A DNA stretch of 64,000 bases from Peronospora farinosa (GCA_947646735.1 CANTFK010000666.1:248001-312000); one strand, 5' to 3'; positions 32,508 to 44,486 are shown, counted from the first letter of the stretch. The notes: generated by a model not told the origin, from the sequence alone. Numbers and translations: made by a program.

Positions 32508-33528
32508 TTACTTGATAGCCTTTACCTTTTCTGGGTCTACTCGTACACCATGTGCACCTACGATGCAGCCCAGCACAGGTATTTCGGGGACCCCTATTAC
32601 GAACTTTTGCAAGTTAACGTATAATTGAGCGTCACCCAGAGTCTGCAACACAGCGTCTAAATGATGCTTGTGCGACTCTATTGCGCTCAGACCGTCCTCG
32701 GTCCTACTATGTACGAATAAATTGTTAAAGTAATGGGGCGCGTTGGCACGGTGCTGACGCATCACGTGAGCCACCACTCGGTTGAATGTTGCTGGAGCAT
32801 TTTTCAACTCTTGTGGCATCACAAGCCACTCCCCCAGTATACCGCTTGGGGTGCTTACTGCCGTTTGGCTACATCAGTATCTCTCATGGGAACTTGATAG
32901 TAGCCATCCTTCAGATCCAACGCGGAAAAGATAGTTGACTTTCCCATGGAGTTCAACAAGACATCTTTCCGCGGAATCGGCGTTTGCGCCGGAATGGTGG
33001 CCGTGTTCAGCTCATAATAAGCATGAACCATGCGCTATCCACCTGTTGCTTTACGCACACAGAAAGTCGGGCTGCAGTGAGGCGACTTGCTCTTACATAC
33101 ATGATCCTACCTTGGTCGCTTGTCGAAGAACTCATCGATGCAATCGACTTGTTCCTTCGGCAACGGCCGTTGTCTGGTCACACAATACTTGGTGCCAGGC
33201 GCCAGGTCAATCTCGTGCCTGATGCCCCTATCGGGAGGTGACTCGGCACTTCTGCTGGAAAAACATCACGGTGTTTCCGCAGAACATCATAGAACGGGCT
33301 GTTCTTCAAGGCATCCCAGCCTTGAGCAGCGAACCGTTTCTTCTTGTCGGTTTCCAAGACGCTCTCATCCATTGTGGATGAAGAGCAACAGCTCACCACT
33401 TTCACTTCTGGAACTGGTGCGACTATCTCGTGGAACTTTGCTTCATTTAGTTCGGACAGGAACAGATCCTGCGTCATCTCCGAGAGATTTACTATCTCCT
33501 CGGCAGATGCCAAGACAAGTTGGAGCAC
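32508..33528 (-). pseudogene. Reverse transcriptase, broken, active site altered
   Basis: The lead-in FYDVLRKHRDVFPAEVP lies at about 33270, and KATGG-stop-RMVHA at about 33045 (TAG 33035-33037 where relatives have Trp). TIPAQTPIPRKDV and FSALDLKDGYYQV carry the first catalytic Asp. LKNAPATFNRVV is in the frame 32822-32508. The YxDD box reads HYFNNLFVHS: both catalytic Asp codons are Asn (plus-strand 32721-32726). At least two frameshifts (about 33,190 and 32,830) separate these parts. Confidence 0.88.
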
Positions 33529-33534
33529 CTCAAC

Positions 33535-34020
33535 TCAGTATGCATCCGGCATCTTTTCTTGGACGACCTCGAACAACTCGTTCGTAGGTCCGTCCTCTTG
33601 GATCGAGACTGATCCAAGGGTCACTCGTTTCAACGTACCCTTGATCGTCTTAATAAGTCTGGTGCTCGTTGTCCGAGTCACCACGACCTTTGACCTGGAA
33701 GAAGGTGTCGTTGCTGTATTAGCCAACACGCTCCTTCCAATCGCACCAGGCTCATGGCTCTGTGTCGGTTCTTGTGGCGCTTGATTTCCTGTCAGCCCAC
33801 CATCAACTGCCACAAGCTCTCGGCTCTGTTCAGGACCATTGGACGCATGACTACCTGTTGTCGTCCCATTCAGTACATCAGTATCCTCGAGCTGGGTAGG
33901 AATTTGTGCCACCTGACTTCCTTTCAGGACACTTGCAACTACTCCAGGCTCAACGAGCTGGGTAGGAATTTGTGTCACCTGACTTCCTTTCAGGACACTT
34001 CCAACTACTTCCAGGCTCAA
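33535..34020 (-). pseudogene. Linker between protease and RT, with tandem duplication
   Basis: Open frame of 161 codons with low-complexity Gln/Pro/Thr-rich sequence ending at a TGA (33535-33537) inside the conserved lead-in to RT (PDAY-stop-VEVLQLVLAS), where Trp would fit. Two tandem copies of about 66 bp (33,891-33,956 and 33,957-34,024), each giving VLKGSQV(A/T)QIPTQL, lie at its start. Confidence 0.7.
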
Positions 34021-34374
34021 CGAGCTGGGTAGTACCTGGTGCCGATTGACATACCGTCATCGCACCCTCGACTGTGTTGGACAAAGCATCAATCGCATAA
34101 GCCTCTCGCAGGAGCACATCCTTTCCGGTGTCCTACGTAGAGTTAGCGACTGTTCGTGTACGCCAGTCTATCCATGGTTGGTGTTTAGCCAACCAAGGCA
34201 TGCCTAGGATGAGGTCATTCGGACTCTCCATACCTAGCACTGTGAACTTCTCTTTACAAGAGAGTCAATAAAGCTGAAAGCGAGTTGAACTTGAACCCCC
34301 TCCGATTTAACGAGTGAGCCATTTTCGCTAAGCGAACGGTCGCCTCTTCTCGCTTGCCATCCTGACAAAGCGAC

Positions 34375-34925
34375 TCATAACTCGCCGGACTTTTTTTGCG
34401 AGACGCGAGTTTCACAAAAAAAATTTGATGCACCCGAAATAACGAAAAGGGTCATCACTTGGTCATATCCTCTTACTCGAGCGCTATAGACTAAAACGGT
34501 TGAGGTCCGACCTTTCGAAACCTCAAAGACTACGCTACCCATTTTTTCGATAACTCTGAACATAGGGGTAGCTTCAGATTCCGCGACAGTAGGACATCCC
34601 GACCCTACTGCGCTCTCACATTTCCCGACCCATCTTGGGCAGGTACTGAACCCGTGCGTCGTGCACGCTGGTTTTTTGCACCCCCCCCCCCGTCGGGTAG
34701 GGAGCTTTCTTGCTGGCTGTCTTGGCACCAACAGCAAGTTTGGCATCGCAGCGAGCCATCACGCTTACCGCACTTGTAGTAGACCACGTCTGCATTGCCT
34801 AACTCCATTGTAGTAGCATCCGACGTCTCGGCCGACGGATTATAAAAAGCTGTAGCCGAGGCACTGTTGTAGGATTGCTCCTCAACCATGGCAATTTCAA
34901 TTGCCTCTTCCATCATCTTTGACAC
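34375..34925 (-). pseudogene. Gag zinc-knuckle and protease region, broken
   Basis: The frame at 34925-34605 contains YYKCGKRDGSLRC, a degraded CCHC knuckle. The frame at 34746-34375 contains the protease flap region with FVISGASNFF; the expected catalytic D(S/T)GA reads I-S-G-A. An 11-bp C run (34681-34691) sits in the overlap of the two frames and is a likely slippage point. Confidence 0.7.
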
Positions 34926-35694
34926 CTTTCTGAAAAGGGATGACGAGATGGGTTGTGCCTAGTCCGTTCATGAACGTAGGCACCTTAATGTGTTCCGGTA
35001 TCGGACCCACATTAATAGACGCAGACAACAAACGCATCTCCTGCACATACTCTTGCAGAGATCGTTTTTCCTGTCGTGCTCCAAAGAAGCGCTTCAAGTA
35101 ACACTTCATTGTTAGGCGTCTGGCAAATGGCACGAATCTTTGACTTAAAGATCGTCCATGATGGAAACGCATCAGCGTTTGCCATAAGCGCAGAGTAAGC
35201 CCACTCTGACGCTTTGCCACGCAAACTTGACATGGCATCCTGGTGTCGTCTTCGATGAGCTGCGCCATACCGCATTGCTCCACGGCTAAAAGCCAGTGGA
35301 CAATCTTATGTGGGGCAGTCCCATCAAACCTCGGAGGGTCCATCCGAATGGGCCTTGGCTGATTAGACCGGGCATAGAGCGTCTCAACAGTTCTGTTGAG
35401 CGCCTCATTACGAGCTTGCTCACGCAAAAGCTCATCCTGAGTCTTACTGATGGACTCAGCCGTGGCTTGGCTGTTTACCTCGAACGCGTTTCTACGCTTT
35501 CCGAGCACAAACGCCTCGAATTGCTCCGATTGAGCAACATGTTGCTCAGGAGGACAATTTAAGAGATTGTCCAGGGCTTGTTCACCACGTCCCTGCACCA
35601 AGTGCTCTACCACCTCCCTATGATGTTGATGGAGGTAAGGAAAAAAATCGCCCAATTCACATTGAGGGACATCCGTATACACACGCACGCTCAA
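34897..35694 (-). pseudogene. Gag, broken
   Basis: Starts near 35694, 38 nt inside the 5' LTR boundary; there is no ATG at the frame's start (TTG there), so the original start is lost or non-AUG. PPRFDGTAPHKIVHWLL opens the capsid-like part. The middle (SSLRGKASEWAYSALM ... ICQTPNNEVLLEA) lies in a different frame (35275-35012), then the first frame resumes with FFGARQEKRSLQEYVQEMR. So two compensating frameshifts lie at about 35,275 and 35,090. Typical Ty3/gypsy capsid order. Confidence 0.82.
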
Positions 35695-35732
35695 TGAGAC
35701 GGGTCGTGGGAAGAACTACTGGTGCTATCAAG

Positions 35733-36336
35733 TGTAGACGCGCGCTTCGTAGAGAAGCTGCCACGTACTACGCGGTCACACCTTCGGGTAGCGTAAGGAA
35801 GCGGTTATACCGTCTTAACTCCGCATGCGGTGGTGGCTGCGTTGGTCGGTCGCTTAAAGCGCCGAATCAATCTGTTGCCGGCCGCTTAGAGTGGTCCGCG
35901 CAACTAGCCACTAAGTAGTACCTCACTCACGTCACGCAGAAGATTATTAAGCTTCTCGTGCGCAGTCGTGGGCGATAGTTAGTAAATTCAAAACTCACTT
36001 ATATCTAATAGATTTCACCTAAATATAAACTTAACTACTGATTGGCTAATTATGCAATGATCGGATACGCGTCTCTTTAAAAGCGTATCCTTCCGTGCGA
36101 GCTTAAAATATATCTAAGCTCGCTGATGACGTCTATTTGAAGCGTCACCATGAAGCCCAGTCCCAACTGGCGTCATCCCCGTTGAATGTGAATCCATCCA
36201 TGGATATCACATTCACGAGGGTGGGTGACATTGATGTGCCACACCCAAGTGGAAGGTCTGAGGTACCTCGTATCCATTTTGGCCTGCCGTTAAGTATCGA
36301 ATACTTAACGAACCGTGTAACTTTTAGCCCGTTACA
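35733..36336 (-). repeat. LTR (5' LTR of the element), 604 bp
   Basis: Same length as the left LTR, with two visible substitutions, both between 35,815 and 35,830 (CTTAACTCCGCATGC here, CTTACCTCCGCGTGC in the left copy). The hairpin chain is identical in the two copies. Followed by AAGGG. Confidence 0.95.
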
Positions 36337-36341
36337 AAGGG
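36337..36341. repeat. Target-site duplication, right
   Basis: AAGGG immediately after the right LTR, matching 28371-28375. Confidence 0.9.
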
Positions 36342-38148
36342 TGCCTTTTACCCATGAGCACTGTCGACGGCGGTGTGCCGCTGAGCGATGCCCCCACCTT
36401 GTGAAAGCCAAGATGTACATGTGCGGCAGAATCACGTGCCTGGTAATAGGCCAACGGCGGCTGGTCGGGTCTCGTTCGCGACTTCGATCCACGGCTCCGG
36501 TCACCGCATCAACCTCGACGAATGGATTGACCCTGGCAACCGGCGAAAGGGCGACCTCGGCGACAGAAATGGCATTGGCGACAGAATAAACCTCGACGAC
36601 CGCAGTGCCTCGACTCCGGCGGAGGTCGGTGGGTCGCAAGACCAACGTGCTTTACTGGTGCGCACAGATTCGAGACCTTGGATCGATAAGATGGATGATT
36701 ATCTGCATCCTATGATTCACTTGAAGAGGAGGCGGTTGCAGCTTGGATGATGGGTGGCATCATACTTCCTTCGCCGCCCGGTATTTTTGGCATGCACGCA
36801 CCCAAGAGCCACGCGGATTGCGATGCTTAATTTTTTTGATAAATACAACTATCGGAACGCCGCGAATGGGCGATGATTTCGGATCCACTAAGCCGGGAGC
36901 TAGCCAAGGAAGCAAAGCGCACGTGTTACAATTCGGACACTCGACTTATCACCTTTGTCCTGCCTGACCAGACGGCTGCAGCGAGCTGGCATGAAAATCC
37001 TTAAAATCGTTTCGTGGGTTTTCGCCTTCAACTTTTGTATCCAGCAACCATAGAGAGGGATGACATCGCTACTTCATCGGCATCCAGTAATACTTCGATT
37101 CGCAACATTCTGCAGTGTCAAGTGAAAAATGTTGGCTCATGGCGTGGCCGCGATCAATGTCCATTATATCCTCTTTTCATGTGTGACTTGCTCGATGACG
37201 TTGGTGGTTCGGGGGTGTTAAAATGGGACTGAGGCGTACGATTCCACCTTTGTCCTTATTTTTAATAAAGGTTTTTGCCCACCGCTAGCGAACGACTTCG
37301 TAGATCTAGCGGGAACGGCAACACTGTCCGTTGCCTGATCTGCCGTGGATGCTATACGATCACCTTCAACTAGTTATTCCAACTTAGCACCGCCTGTGCA
37401 CGCTGCTTAGTAGCCTTATCATCAGCGGCAGCGGCTGATGTCGCGGAAGGTTGACCGTGTGTGCTCTTCTTTTCATAGAAACTGTTGCCTTAGTCGATGA
37501 AAGCGGTTTCGTGGACATTTCGGCCGAGTTCGTCGCGCTCTCCTTGGCGGAAGTTGCCGACCCCTAATTTGGCGACTTGCTGGTCCCCTCAGCTACTTTC
37601 GACCGCGGTCGTCGCAGTGCTGTAGCATTAGAATTCCCCGTTAGAGTAAATAAAGCCGCATTGGGACTCGAGTCCCACTTTTTCGTGTTCGCATCTGGGT
37701 AAAACCACCCGTCAGTATTAGGACTAGCGACACGCTTGGAATCGCCACTCGCCGCTGTCCGTTCACGAAGAGAAGGGGGGTATCCTCCCTTTTTGGAATG
37801 TCTTTCAAAGGAGATAGGGATGTCTTGGTTAGCTATGCTTACTTGCAGCATCATCATTCCGTCTGTCTGTAGTTGCCTGTATATTCTCTGCTAGCCCAGC
37901 GACAAGCTGCATGCACCAATCACATTGAGGTGCTTAAAGTCAAGACACTGACTGTTTTGGCAGCTTGGTGCGTACCGATGAACTCGCGGTGATATTCGAA
38001 CAGGAACCCATTCTGCGGTCCAAGCGTTTTGCACTTTAGCTGATATGGCGAGTAACGTCAAAAACAGACATCCGCTGGAAATGACGGTGATGATGAAAGA
38101 AAAGTGTCATGTCGGGAGTCGTGATGCGAGTGAACAACTTTATCGCTT
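36342..38148. other. Flank of the retrotransposon, no gene supported
   Basis: Contains GC-rich open frames on both strands. The plus frame at 36388-36750 repeats RINLD twice, and the minus frame at 37857-37564 is Ser/Pro/Lys-rich. Neither has a recognisable domain or start context. Because the inverted copy of a related element follows at once, this stretch may be the eroded remainder of an older element. Confidence 0.45.
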
Positions 38149-38717
38149 TAGTGCTTTGCCCGATTTTTCATAATGGAAAGATGCTAAAACGTTTATTAGT
38201 GTCAATAGTGGCACGCCTTAAAAGCGTCACTCTATTCAATCGCCAGCGTGGCCACTCGGATGGCGGTGGCATCGCTGGCAAACCATCACTCACGTATCCA
38301 CCCTCGCGACGGCGTGCTAGTGAGGCCGACTGTGAAGTCGAAGGAGCTTTTTGGTCACCCTCGCCTGAGTCTGGCTCTCCATTATGGATTGTCAAGACTG
38401 CAGAAGTAGGGTTAACAGAAGCGGTCAATTTAGAATCGTCGACCTGCTGTTGAGCTGCGGCTGCTTATTTCGAAGCAGCTCGCTCAGTTATGGTCGCTGC
38501 GCTCGTTGGCGCAGACGACGAGGCATGACCCTCGCTATCAGGAAGCATGGAAGCTTCCTGAAGGTTGGGTGTCTCAAATGATGGGGACAAATGTCCCATC
38601 AAAGCACTGTGCTCATCACAACTTCGGGGTGATGGCAATGGCGTACTCTCATTGTAGTCAACAATGCGAGAAAAGCCTTAATCCGCACCGTAGTGGGATG
38701 GATCAGTGTTCTCTGTC
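38149..38717 (+). repeat. Truncated inverted copy of the element's post-pol region
   Basis: Near-identical to the reverse complement of 29167-29733, with scattered substitutions (TCAGAC versus CCAGAC context; AAAAGTCTATT versus AAACGTTTATT). It carries the same antisense frame, here on the minus strand, including both internal TAA codons. No LTR adjoins it on either side, and both ends are abrupt. Confidence 0.9.
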
Positions 38718-39847
38718 CATGATGATCTAATTCAAGGTCTCTTAGGAAACAAACAATAAATAACTAAACAAAATGTCCTTAACGATTGCCTGAAATCTGA
38801 CATTGCACAATTCTTCGGTCATTACAGTGTCTATGTTCGATAACATGGGTGAGTTCAAGTAATTGAGTCGATAAGATTTAATTCTGCAAGCGAACCACAT
38901 TCGTAACTTTGACCGTAGAACGCTTTTGCAGAGTGTATATCCTCATCATTATTCTGTGGGACAGCGGAATCATGAATCTTAAAACTTGCGGTCGTGTGTC
39001 GTTTGCAAAAGCTGTCGATCTTAATGACACACTCGGGGAGCAGCCACACTCAGCACATTAAGCTAAGTATCTTCTTCAAGGCAAAAGATGAAGTGGCTAA
39101 GTAGCTGAGCGCATTGTGTTTGACCAGAGTGCCATGTGGATATGGTTTCCCGTTCTAATAAGTCCATCTTCGATCAGCTCCTGTACCCAACCTGTCCTAC
39201 CAGCAGGAATGGGTCGTCCTTACGAACTGTAGAGTTGTGTAAGCCTTTCTTACTCGACCGCTTACTACATAAGCCGATAACCGAGAGGAAGATAGCGAGC
39301 ATTAAAGTTTGACTGGGTCCTAAGTCTCTCAAGCAGCAAGAGGTTCATCAGATAGAAGAGGCCGCAGAGATACCATGTATCAGCAACTTATACGGGAAGG
39401 CGGTGTTAGAGAAACTGGTATAAGTTTCAATAGGTGGTTTCACTAAAGTGAAGCACATCGTGATGTAGTCATGTAATCATACAAAGGTTCAAGGCGATCA
39501 CGACAAAGTACTAGCGACCTCACCACAAACACGTTTTTGTTTCGTTGAATTTTATTGCTGTTTACAAAAACACGTTTGTTAAGATGCTTAAGCTGGCGGC
39601 AACTCATGGCTCATAGTTACGAGACGACATTGATGCACTCTTGTATTGTTGACGCTTTCAACGCGTTTCTGGTGCAGCTTTCGTGTACAACCATCGGACT
39701 GACAGTACAATAACAAGTAATTTACTATGATGCTTCTCTTTATGTTACAAACAACCTTTCACTTGAACTTGCTGCAGCCACAACAACTTCTATTGTTGTC
39801 TGGAAGAAAGATTGAAAATGCAACGCAACATTACGCTTCAACCGGAC
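38718..39847. other. Intergenic, no gene seen
   Basis: About 1.1 kb with only short frames of no coding character. Confidence 0.55.
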
Positions 39848-41020
39848 TCATTTGACGTTATACGCTGTCGGAAGAGGGCAAAGATTTGTACCTCCTCGAT
39901 CATGGTCTTTCTTATAAAGCTGAAGTTCCTCTTGAGCAATTGCACGCGCGTTGGTCGTTGCAACCTGTTCGATACATGGGGCACAGAAACTTCGCTTCTT
40001 CTCCAAAACTGTGCGTTGGTTTGGGGCGAGAATACAAACGCGCTTTTTAACACGACACCGAGAACACACTACCTGTTCACAGTTCTTACAGGTAGTTTTT
40101 CGATCAAGCAGACCGAATGTCTTGAGACACACACGACAAGTGTCTCGTCGATTCAAAGTCACCTCTGATGTTTTTCTTTCATGCTCTTCCATTGCAGCAG
40201 CAATGATAAGGTTGTCGTAGTCTTTGCTGTTGCGACGCAAGCGCCACACTAGTTTCTTCATGTGCGCAAACTCGACCTGGCGAGAAAAGGACAACCACTG
40301 GTTTGCAATAGCGTGTAAAGAGATGTTCATCATCAACTCGTTGTTACCATTGCTGAAGTCGAAGAACCCGCGTACGTAGCACTCCACCTCGCCTTTCGCT
40401 GTCTCTCTGTACAGTGAGCAGATGGACCTGTTGCCGCGCTCGACACCGTGCGACTTTGAGAAGTTCTGCAGTGACGAGAACGCCACCGAGTGCGAGAGGT
40501 GGAAGCCTACGCGCTCACCGCGCAAACTGTGGGTGATGCCTGTAGCATCAACGCAGACGTAGTCATGCGGATCGGCGTCGGCGTAGAGCGACCAGTTGAT
40601 ACTAACGTGACGGAACGGATTATCGATGCTCGGCCGCACAATTTCACGTAACACCTTGCGGTCGATCACGCCGTCGTGCGTGCAGCTTGACTTTATTTTC
40701 ATCGACTCTTCAGTGGGGGTCACGATGGCGTACATGACGTCGTCGAGTTTGCCTTGCATCTTTCCAAGGAGTAGGAGGGATGGTGTGGAAGGCATTGATT
40801 TAGATCGCGGGCGTTCCTTGTATACTCGAATGTTATTTTTGTGTCTGAGTTCCTTCCAGGCTCTTGAGTCAGCATGACCGTCCTTCGTAACTAGCACTGT
40901 GCTACATTGAGCAAGGTTGTGTTGCGTAAGTGCTTCGGTGAGATTGACTAACATGTCGTCTTCTTGTGCAGAAATTTCCAGCGGAGATAGGAACCCCACA
41001 AGTGCATGCAGATTTGGCAT
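39848..41020 (-). CDS. START-like domain plus FYVE-type zinc finger protein
   Basis: 390 residues, one exon. Residues about 50-255 look like the START-like lipid-binding domain common in oomycetes (IRVYKERPR, MYAIVTPTEESMKIKSS, DNPFRHVSINW, DYVCVDATG, GFHLSHSVAF). The C-terminal zinc finger has eight Cys in FYVE order: C295, C298, C311, C314, C319, C322, C346, C349. The basic R(R/K)HHCR patch of true PI3P-binding FYVE domains is replaced by C-K-N-C-E-Q-V-V-C, so phosphoinositide binding should not be assumed. Oomycetes carry a large family of this architecture with mostly unknown roles, presumably in membrane lipid sensing. The start at 41020 is the first ATG of the frame. The FYVE tail is followed by a charged, unstructured end. 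Confidence 0.85.
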   Translation of the reverse strand: MPNLHALVGFLSPLEISAQEDDMLVNLTEALTQHNLAQCSTVLVTKDGHADSRAWKELRHKNNIRVYKERPRSKSMPSTPSLLLLGKMQGKLDDVMYAIVTPTEESMKIKSSCTHDGVIDRKVLREIVRPSIDNPFRHVSINWSLYADADPHDYVCVDATGITHSLRGERVGFHLSHSVAFSSLQNFSKSHGVERGNRSICSLYRETAKGEVECYVRGFFDFSNGNNELMMNISLHAIANQWLSFSRQVEFAHMKKLVWRLRRNSKDYDNLIIAAAMEEHERKTSEVTLNRRDTCRVCLKTFGLLDRKTTCKNCEQVVCSRCRVKKRVCILAPNQRTVLEKKRSFCAPCIEQVATTNARAIAQEELQLYKKDHDRGGTNLCPLPTAYNVK

Positions 41021-44000
41021 CTTGATCGGATCTGTCGAAGAGAGAGCAAATTAGATAGTGTTTACAGTAGTCGTGGAAACATGTTCGTGAGCTCGAACGA
41101 CAGTTCGCTAAACGACAAAGACGACCAAGGTGGTCAGTCGAACGAAGTTTCAGTACGCTGACCACACCAGACTGATGACCAACATGATTTACGTAATGAT
41201 CGAACAGTTACGAAGACCATTATGACGAGCACGATCAATGAGTCTACCAGGTGCTTTCTAGTGCTGCTGACATGCCCATACTGCAAAATATGTATGAGTA
41301 GCAGAGTCGTAGCACAGGGACTTTGATTGCACCTATCTTCACGACAATACTCATCTGACAAGTGGACATATTGCAAGCAATTTAACGTATCTAAGTCAAA
41401 GATTGACAACGACGGGGGTGGCGTAATCACGACGAGGGTGTCAGTTCTACATGTATTCGCGAAGGAGTCAGAAATGTCACTGCCGCTAGCACCACCCCCG
41501 ATAGGCTGCTTAGGCTTTCGGACGCGAAATTTTTCGTTTGTTTAGTGATTGATATCTTCAAGCGACAAAGTTGGCACACTTGTAGCAAAGAGAAAAAGGA
41601 GCAGCCTGAACATGTCTTAATGCTCTCCACGCGCCTCATTGACCATATATGGACCTTATAAACGCTTTGTTGGCATTTTGTAGCTTAGTTTGCGCCCCCT
41701 CCATCACTCGTCAGTCTGTGCCGCGGCGATTCTTCACTTGTCCTAACCTACATAACATGTCGGCGATCTGAAGTCACACAAATCGCAGGTAGACGTCACC
41801 AAGGGAATTGAGCGAAGACATCGTAGTGGCCGTAAAGAATAATGAACTACCAGATTGTAGACTATTGTTCAAGACAAATTGTTGGGTGAGATCTTGAATT
41901 AGATCATCATGGATGATGGGGTTGACGGAATATCATTTATGCAGTGTAAGCGATCTTGTCGTCCATGCATCCACATTCAAGAAGCGAAGTAGTATGTTTC
42001 TACAAGCAGCTGCTAGCGGAGAAGGCGAAAGAGCATGAGTGCCAACAGTAGTGCTCGAAGCAGTAGAAAAGAAGATAGTCGGGCAAGATCAGAACGTGTC
42101 GAGACCCCGTACTCGCCTCCACTGCAAAGAATACACGAAGCAGGAACCACACTACAGAGCATCGGTCCCAAGTAATCGATGCTGTGCAAGGCGATCAGGA
42201 GGCGAGGTGTCATAAAGACCCTGTCCTATAATGGCTGCGTAAATGCACCGAGGCTACGGACTACGAAAAATGATCGGTGGACACCTAGTTGCTACTCATT
42301 CGCGTTTTTGCAATAAAGGCAACTAGGTTTCCAGCTGACAATGATCGCGCAGTCGCCATCATTAATCGCTGTGACGCTCTCGCAAGCAAGAAGACTAAGA
42401 TGATAGCGCGAGATATTCGAGGCGTTTGATGCGTTAAGGTGATGAAAAGACTTCTACCCTTTTTGTTTCCGAGAGCTACGGCTTCAAAGACAAGTGTTTC
42501 TTGTCGTGTATACATCGCTAGTCGTGCATGTTTATGATGCACGACGCATACTGCGGCTAGCTATGGCTACAAAAACCAAAAGGTCCTAGGATCCTTGGTC
42601 TTTACAACCTCACTATTATAAACACTTTCATTGTGTTCACCTGTCGTCAGATTTGACTCGATACGGCGTTGCAGTCATCGTCTGACACTCTCAGCTTAGC
42701 TGTGTACTCGCGTCAGTAATTCTTTCACTTTGCGACGGTATCCTGACTAACACCGACGTAGGATCCGAGAAAAAAAAACAATGACACACTTCCACTAATT
42801 TATTCATCACGGTGGGTCACAGTCGCCATCTTGAAGCTGCACGTTGTCGCATTGTTTATCTGTGTCCGAGAAATTTGCCATAGATTAGTTGTTACAAAAA
42901 ATTATGAAGCAGATATGCGGGACCGACGTCATTCAGACGTTAGTCACCTGAGTGAGAGTTTCTCTGCTTTTCTGTTCGCTACTATGCGCCTCCATCGAGA
43001 AGTCTCGACTTGTAGACGACCATATCTTCGTCAAGGTCTTGATTTAGGGCATCCGCACGATAATGAGACGATTAGAAAGGTCCCGAGGCAACAAATTACG
43101 TAGTGGATCGAGAGATTTTTTCTGCCTCCAATATGGTCGACAAATTCTTGCTCGGCGCAGCCTGGTGATTTTGACAGTCGTCAAAATTTACTTGCTATCC
43201 CGAGAGGTTTGCTTCGAGATGCCCACACAGCAGTCACCCTTAGCACACAGCGACAAGCAATTACAAAAAATATATGAGCTAGGCGAAAACATGTCGAAGT
43301 GGCTATGCGGATCTTGCATTGAGCTTGTTTATGAGACGGTCGTGTGGTGCAGCAGTTGTAAAGTGATTCGACGAGCTGATGCGAATGAAGCTGAGAGGTC
43401 AGCACGCATCGACTCACTTAAACGGATACCGAAGCAAAAGACATTGTGCGTACTGCTCATATACTACTGGCGCCGTGCAGGGTATACAGATAATTAATCG
43501 ACTGGTAATTCGACATGCAACGGTAAATGTTAATGCAAGGGAATTCCAGGCGAAATGCTTCGTCAAACATTGTAAAATAAAGCGAATACAATTAATAGGT
43601 GTTCCAAAGAAAGCGAATCTGCTGTGTTTCACTTCGATGTCCCTGTAGCGCTAGAACCTTGCAACTAGTAGCTGATTTTAGTATATAGGAAGGTCTTTGA
43701 CGAGCTATGCTACACGTGGCGGCGGGAGGTGAATCTATCAATCGTTGCTGTGTACAGCGCCGTACGAAACTAAAATCAGACCGACGGGGTGTATCGTAGT
43801 CAACACTGCAGCGCTTGACAGTACAAGCCCATAAATTGTTGCACACGAACTGTGTCCTTGTATTATACAAATTAAGCATTTTATTCAAACGGAATGTAAC
43901 CACTTAGTGGTGGTGATCTTCCTACATATAAAACCAGCAACCTCTGCAATGCCCGAGGTGGAAGCAAGAGTCGAAAAACTTCTTCATCCCCATCCCGCTT

Positions 44001-44486
44001 AGTGAGAACCACGGTAAGCAGGTCATCCCTCCTACGCTTTCCTTGTAACTTCATTAGAATGTGCATTGATGCATCTCTTTTCTACAAATTGCGTATACCT
44101 ACATTCAAATGTATCGCTGTAGCGGTTCAATTACTTGTCGCGTCGGCGCATTTGTACTTGAGTGCCTCGTATCGGAGATGAATGCTGCTAGTTCAGTGAG
44201 GCATTGCCCTTAGTCCGATCAGGAAGGGAAAACCACCCGTCGACTGGGAGTTTTTGCGTACAGGGCCGTACGATGAGCTCATACTTGAGCAAAGACATCG
44301 GGACAACGCCGTACGACGCGCTCACGACAGAGCTTTCCATACTTTTCTGCTTCCTGTCCACTCGCCCTCTATAGCCTCTTTCCACTTCAAAAGGGGGAAA
44401 CTCGCGACAGCCACCTTCTACCATTTTGCAATTTGCACTCGACACCAAAACCTGTTCAACTCCGAAATACGCCTCCTCTTCTTACG
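41021..44486. other. 3.5-kb gene-poor region
   Basis: No frame is convincingly coding. A short hairpin (GTCGTGCATG/CATGCACGAC type) lies near 42,517-42,543. I found no repeat ends, tRNA-like T-arm or element relics. The right end must hold the promoter of the P-type ATPase. Confidence 0.5.

Larger units (their letters stand above)
28376..36336 (-). mobile_element. Ty3/gypsy chromovirus LTR retrotransposon, defective
   Basis: A complete 7,961-bp insertion: LTRs 28376-28979 and 35733-36336, both TG...CA, flanked by AAGGG. Gag and pol lie on the minus strand in the order gag, protease, RT, RNase H, integrase, chromodomain, so the right LTR is the element's 5' LTR. A purine-rich tract abuts the 3' LTR on the coding strand. 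The LTRs differ at two positions only, implying recent insertion, yet gag and pol contain many frameshifts and stops and the RT active site is altered. A long reading frame on the opposite strand lies between the chromodomain and the 3' LTR. Host range of this family is the oomycete genome itself; it is not an infectious agent by any evidence here. Confidence 0.95.

Noticed and set aside
35715..35732. Primer-binding site next to the 5' LTR
   Set aside because: The 18 bases on the coding strand (CTTGATAGCACCAG...) do not match initiator Met tRNA by eye and I could not assign another tRNA.
36145..36645. 166-residue minus-strand frame across the LTR end
   Set aside because: Two thirds lie in the LTR; composition is that of GC-rich repeats, no domain.
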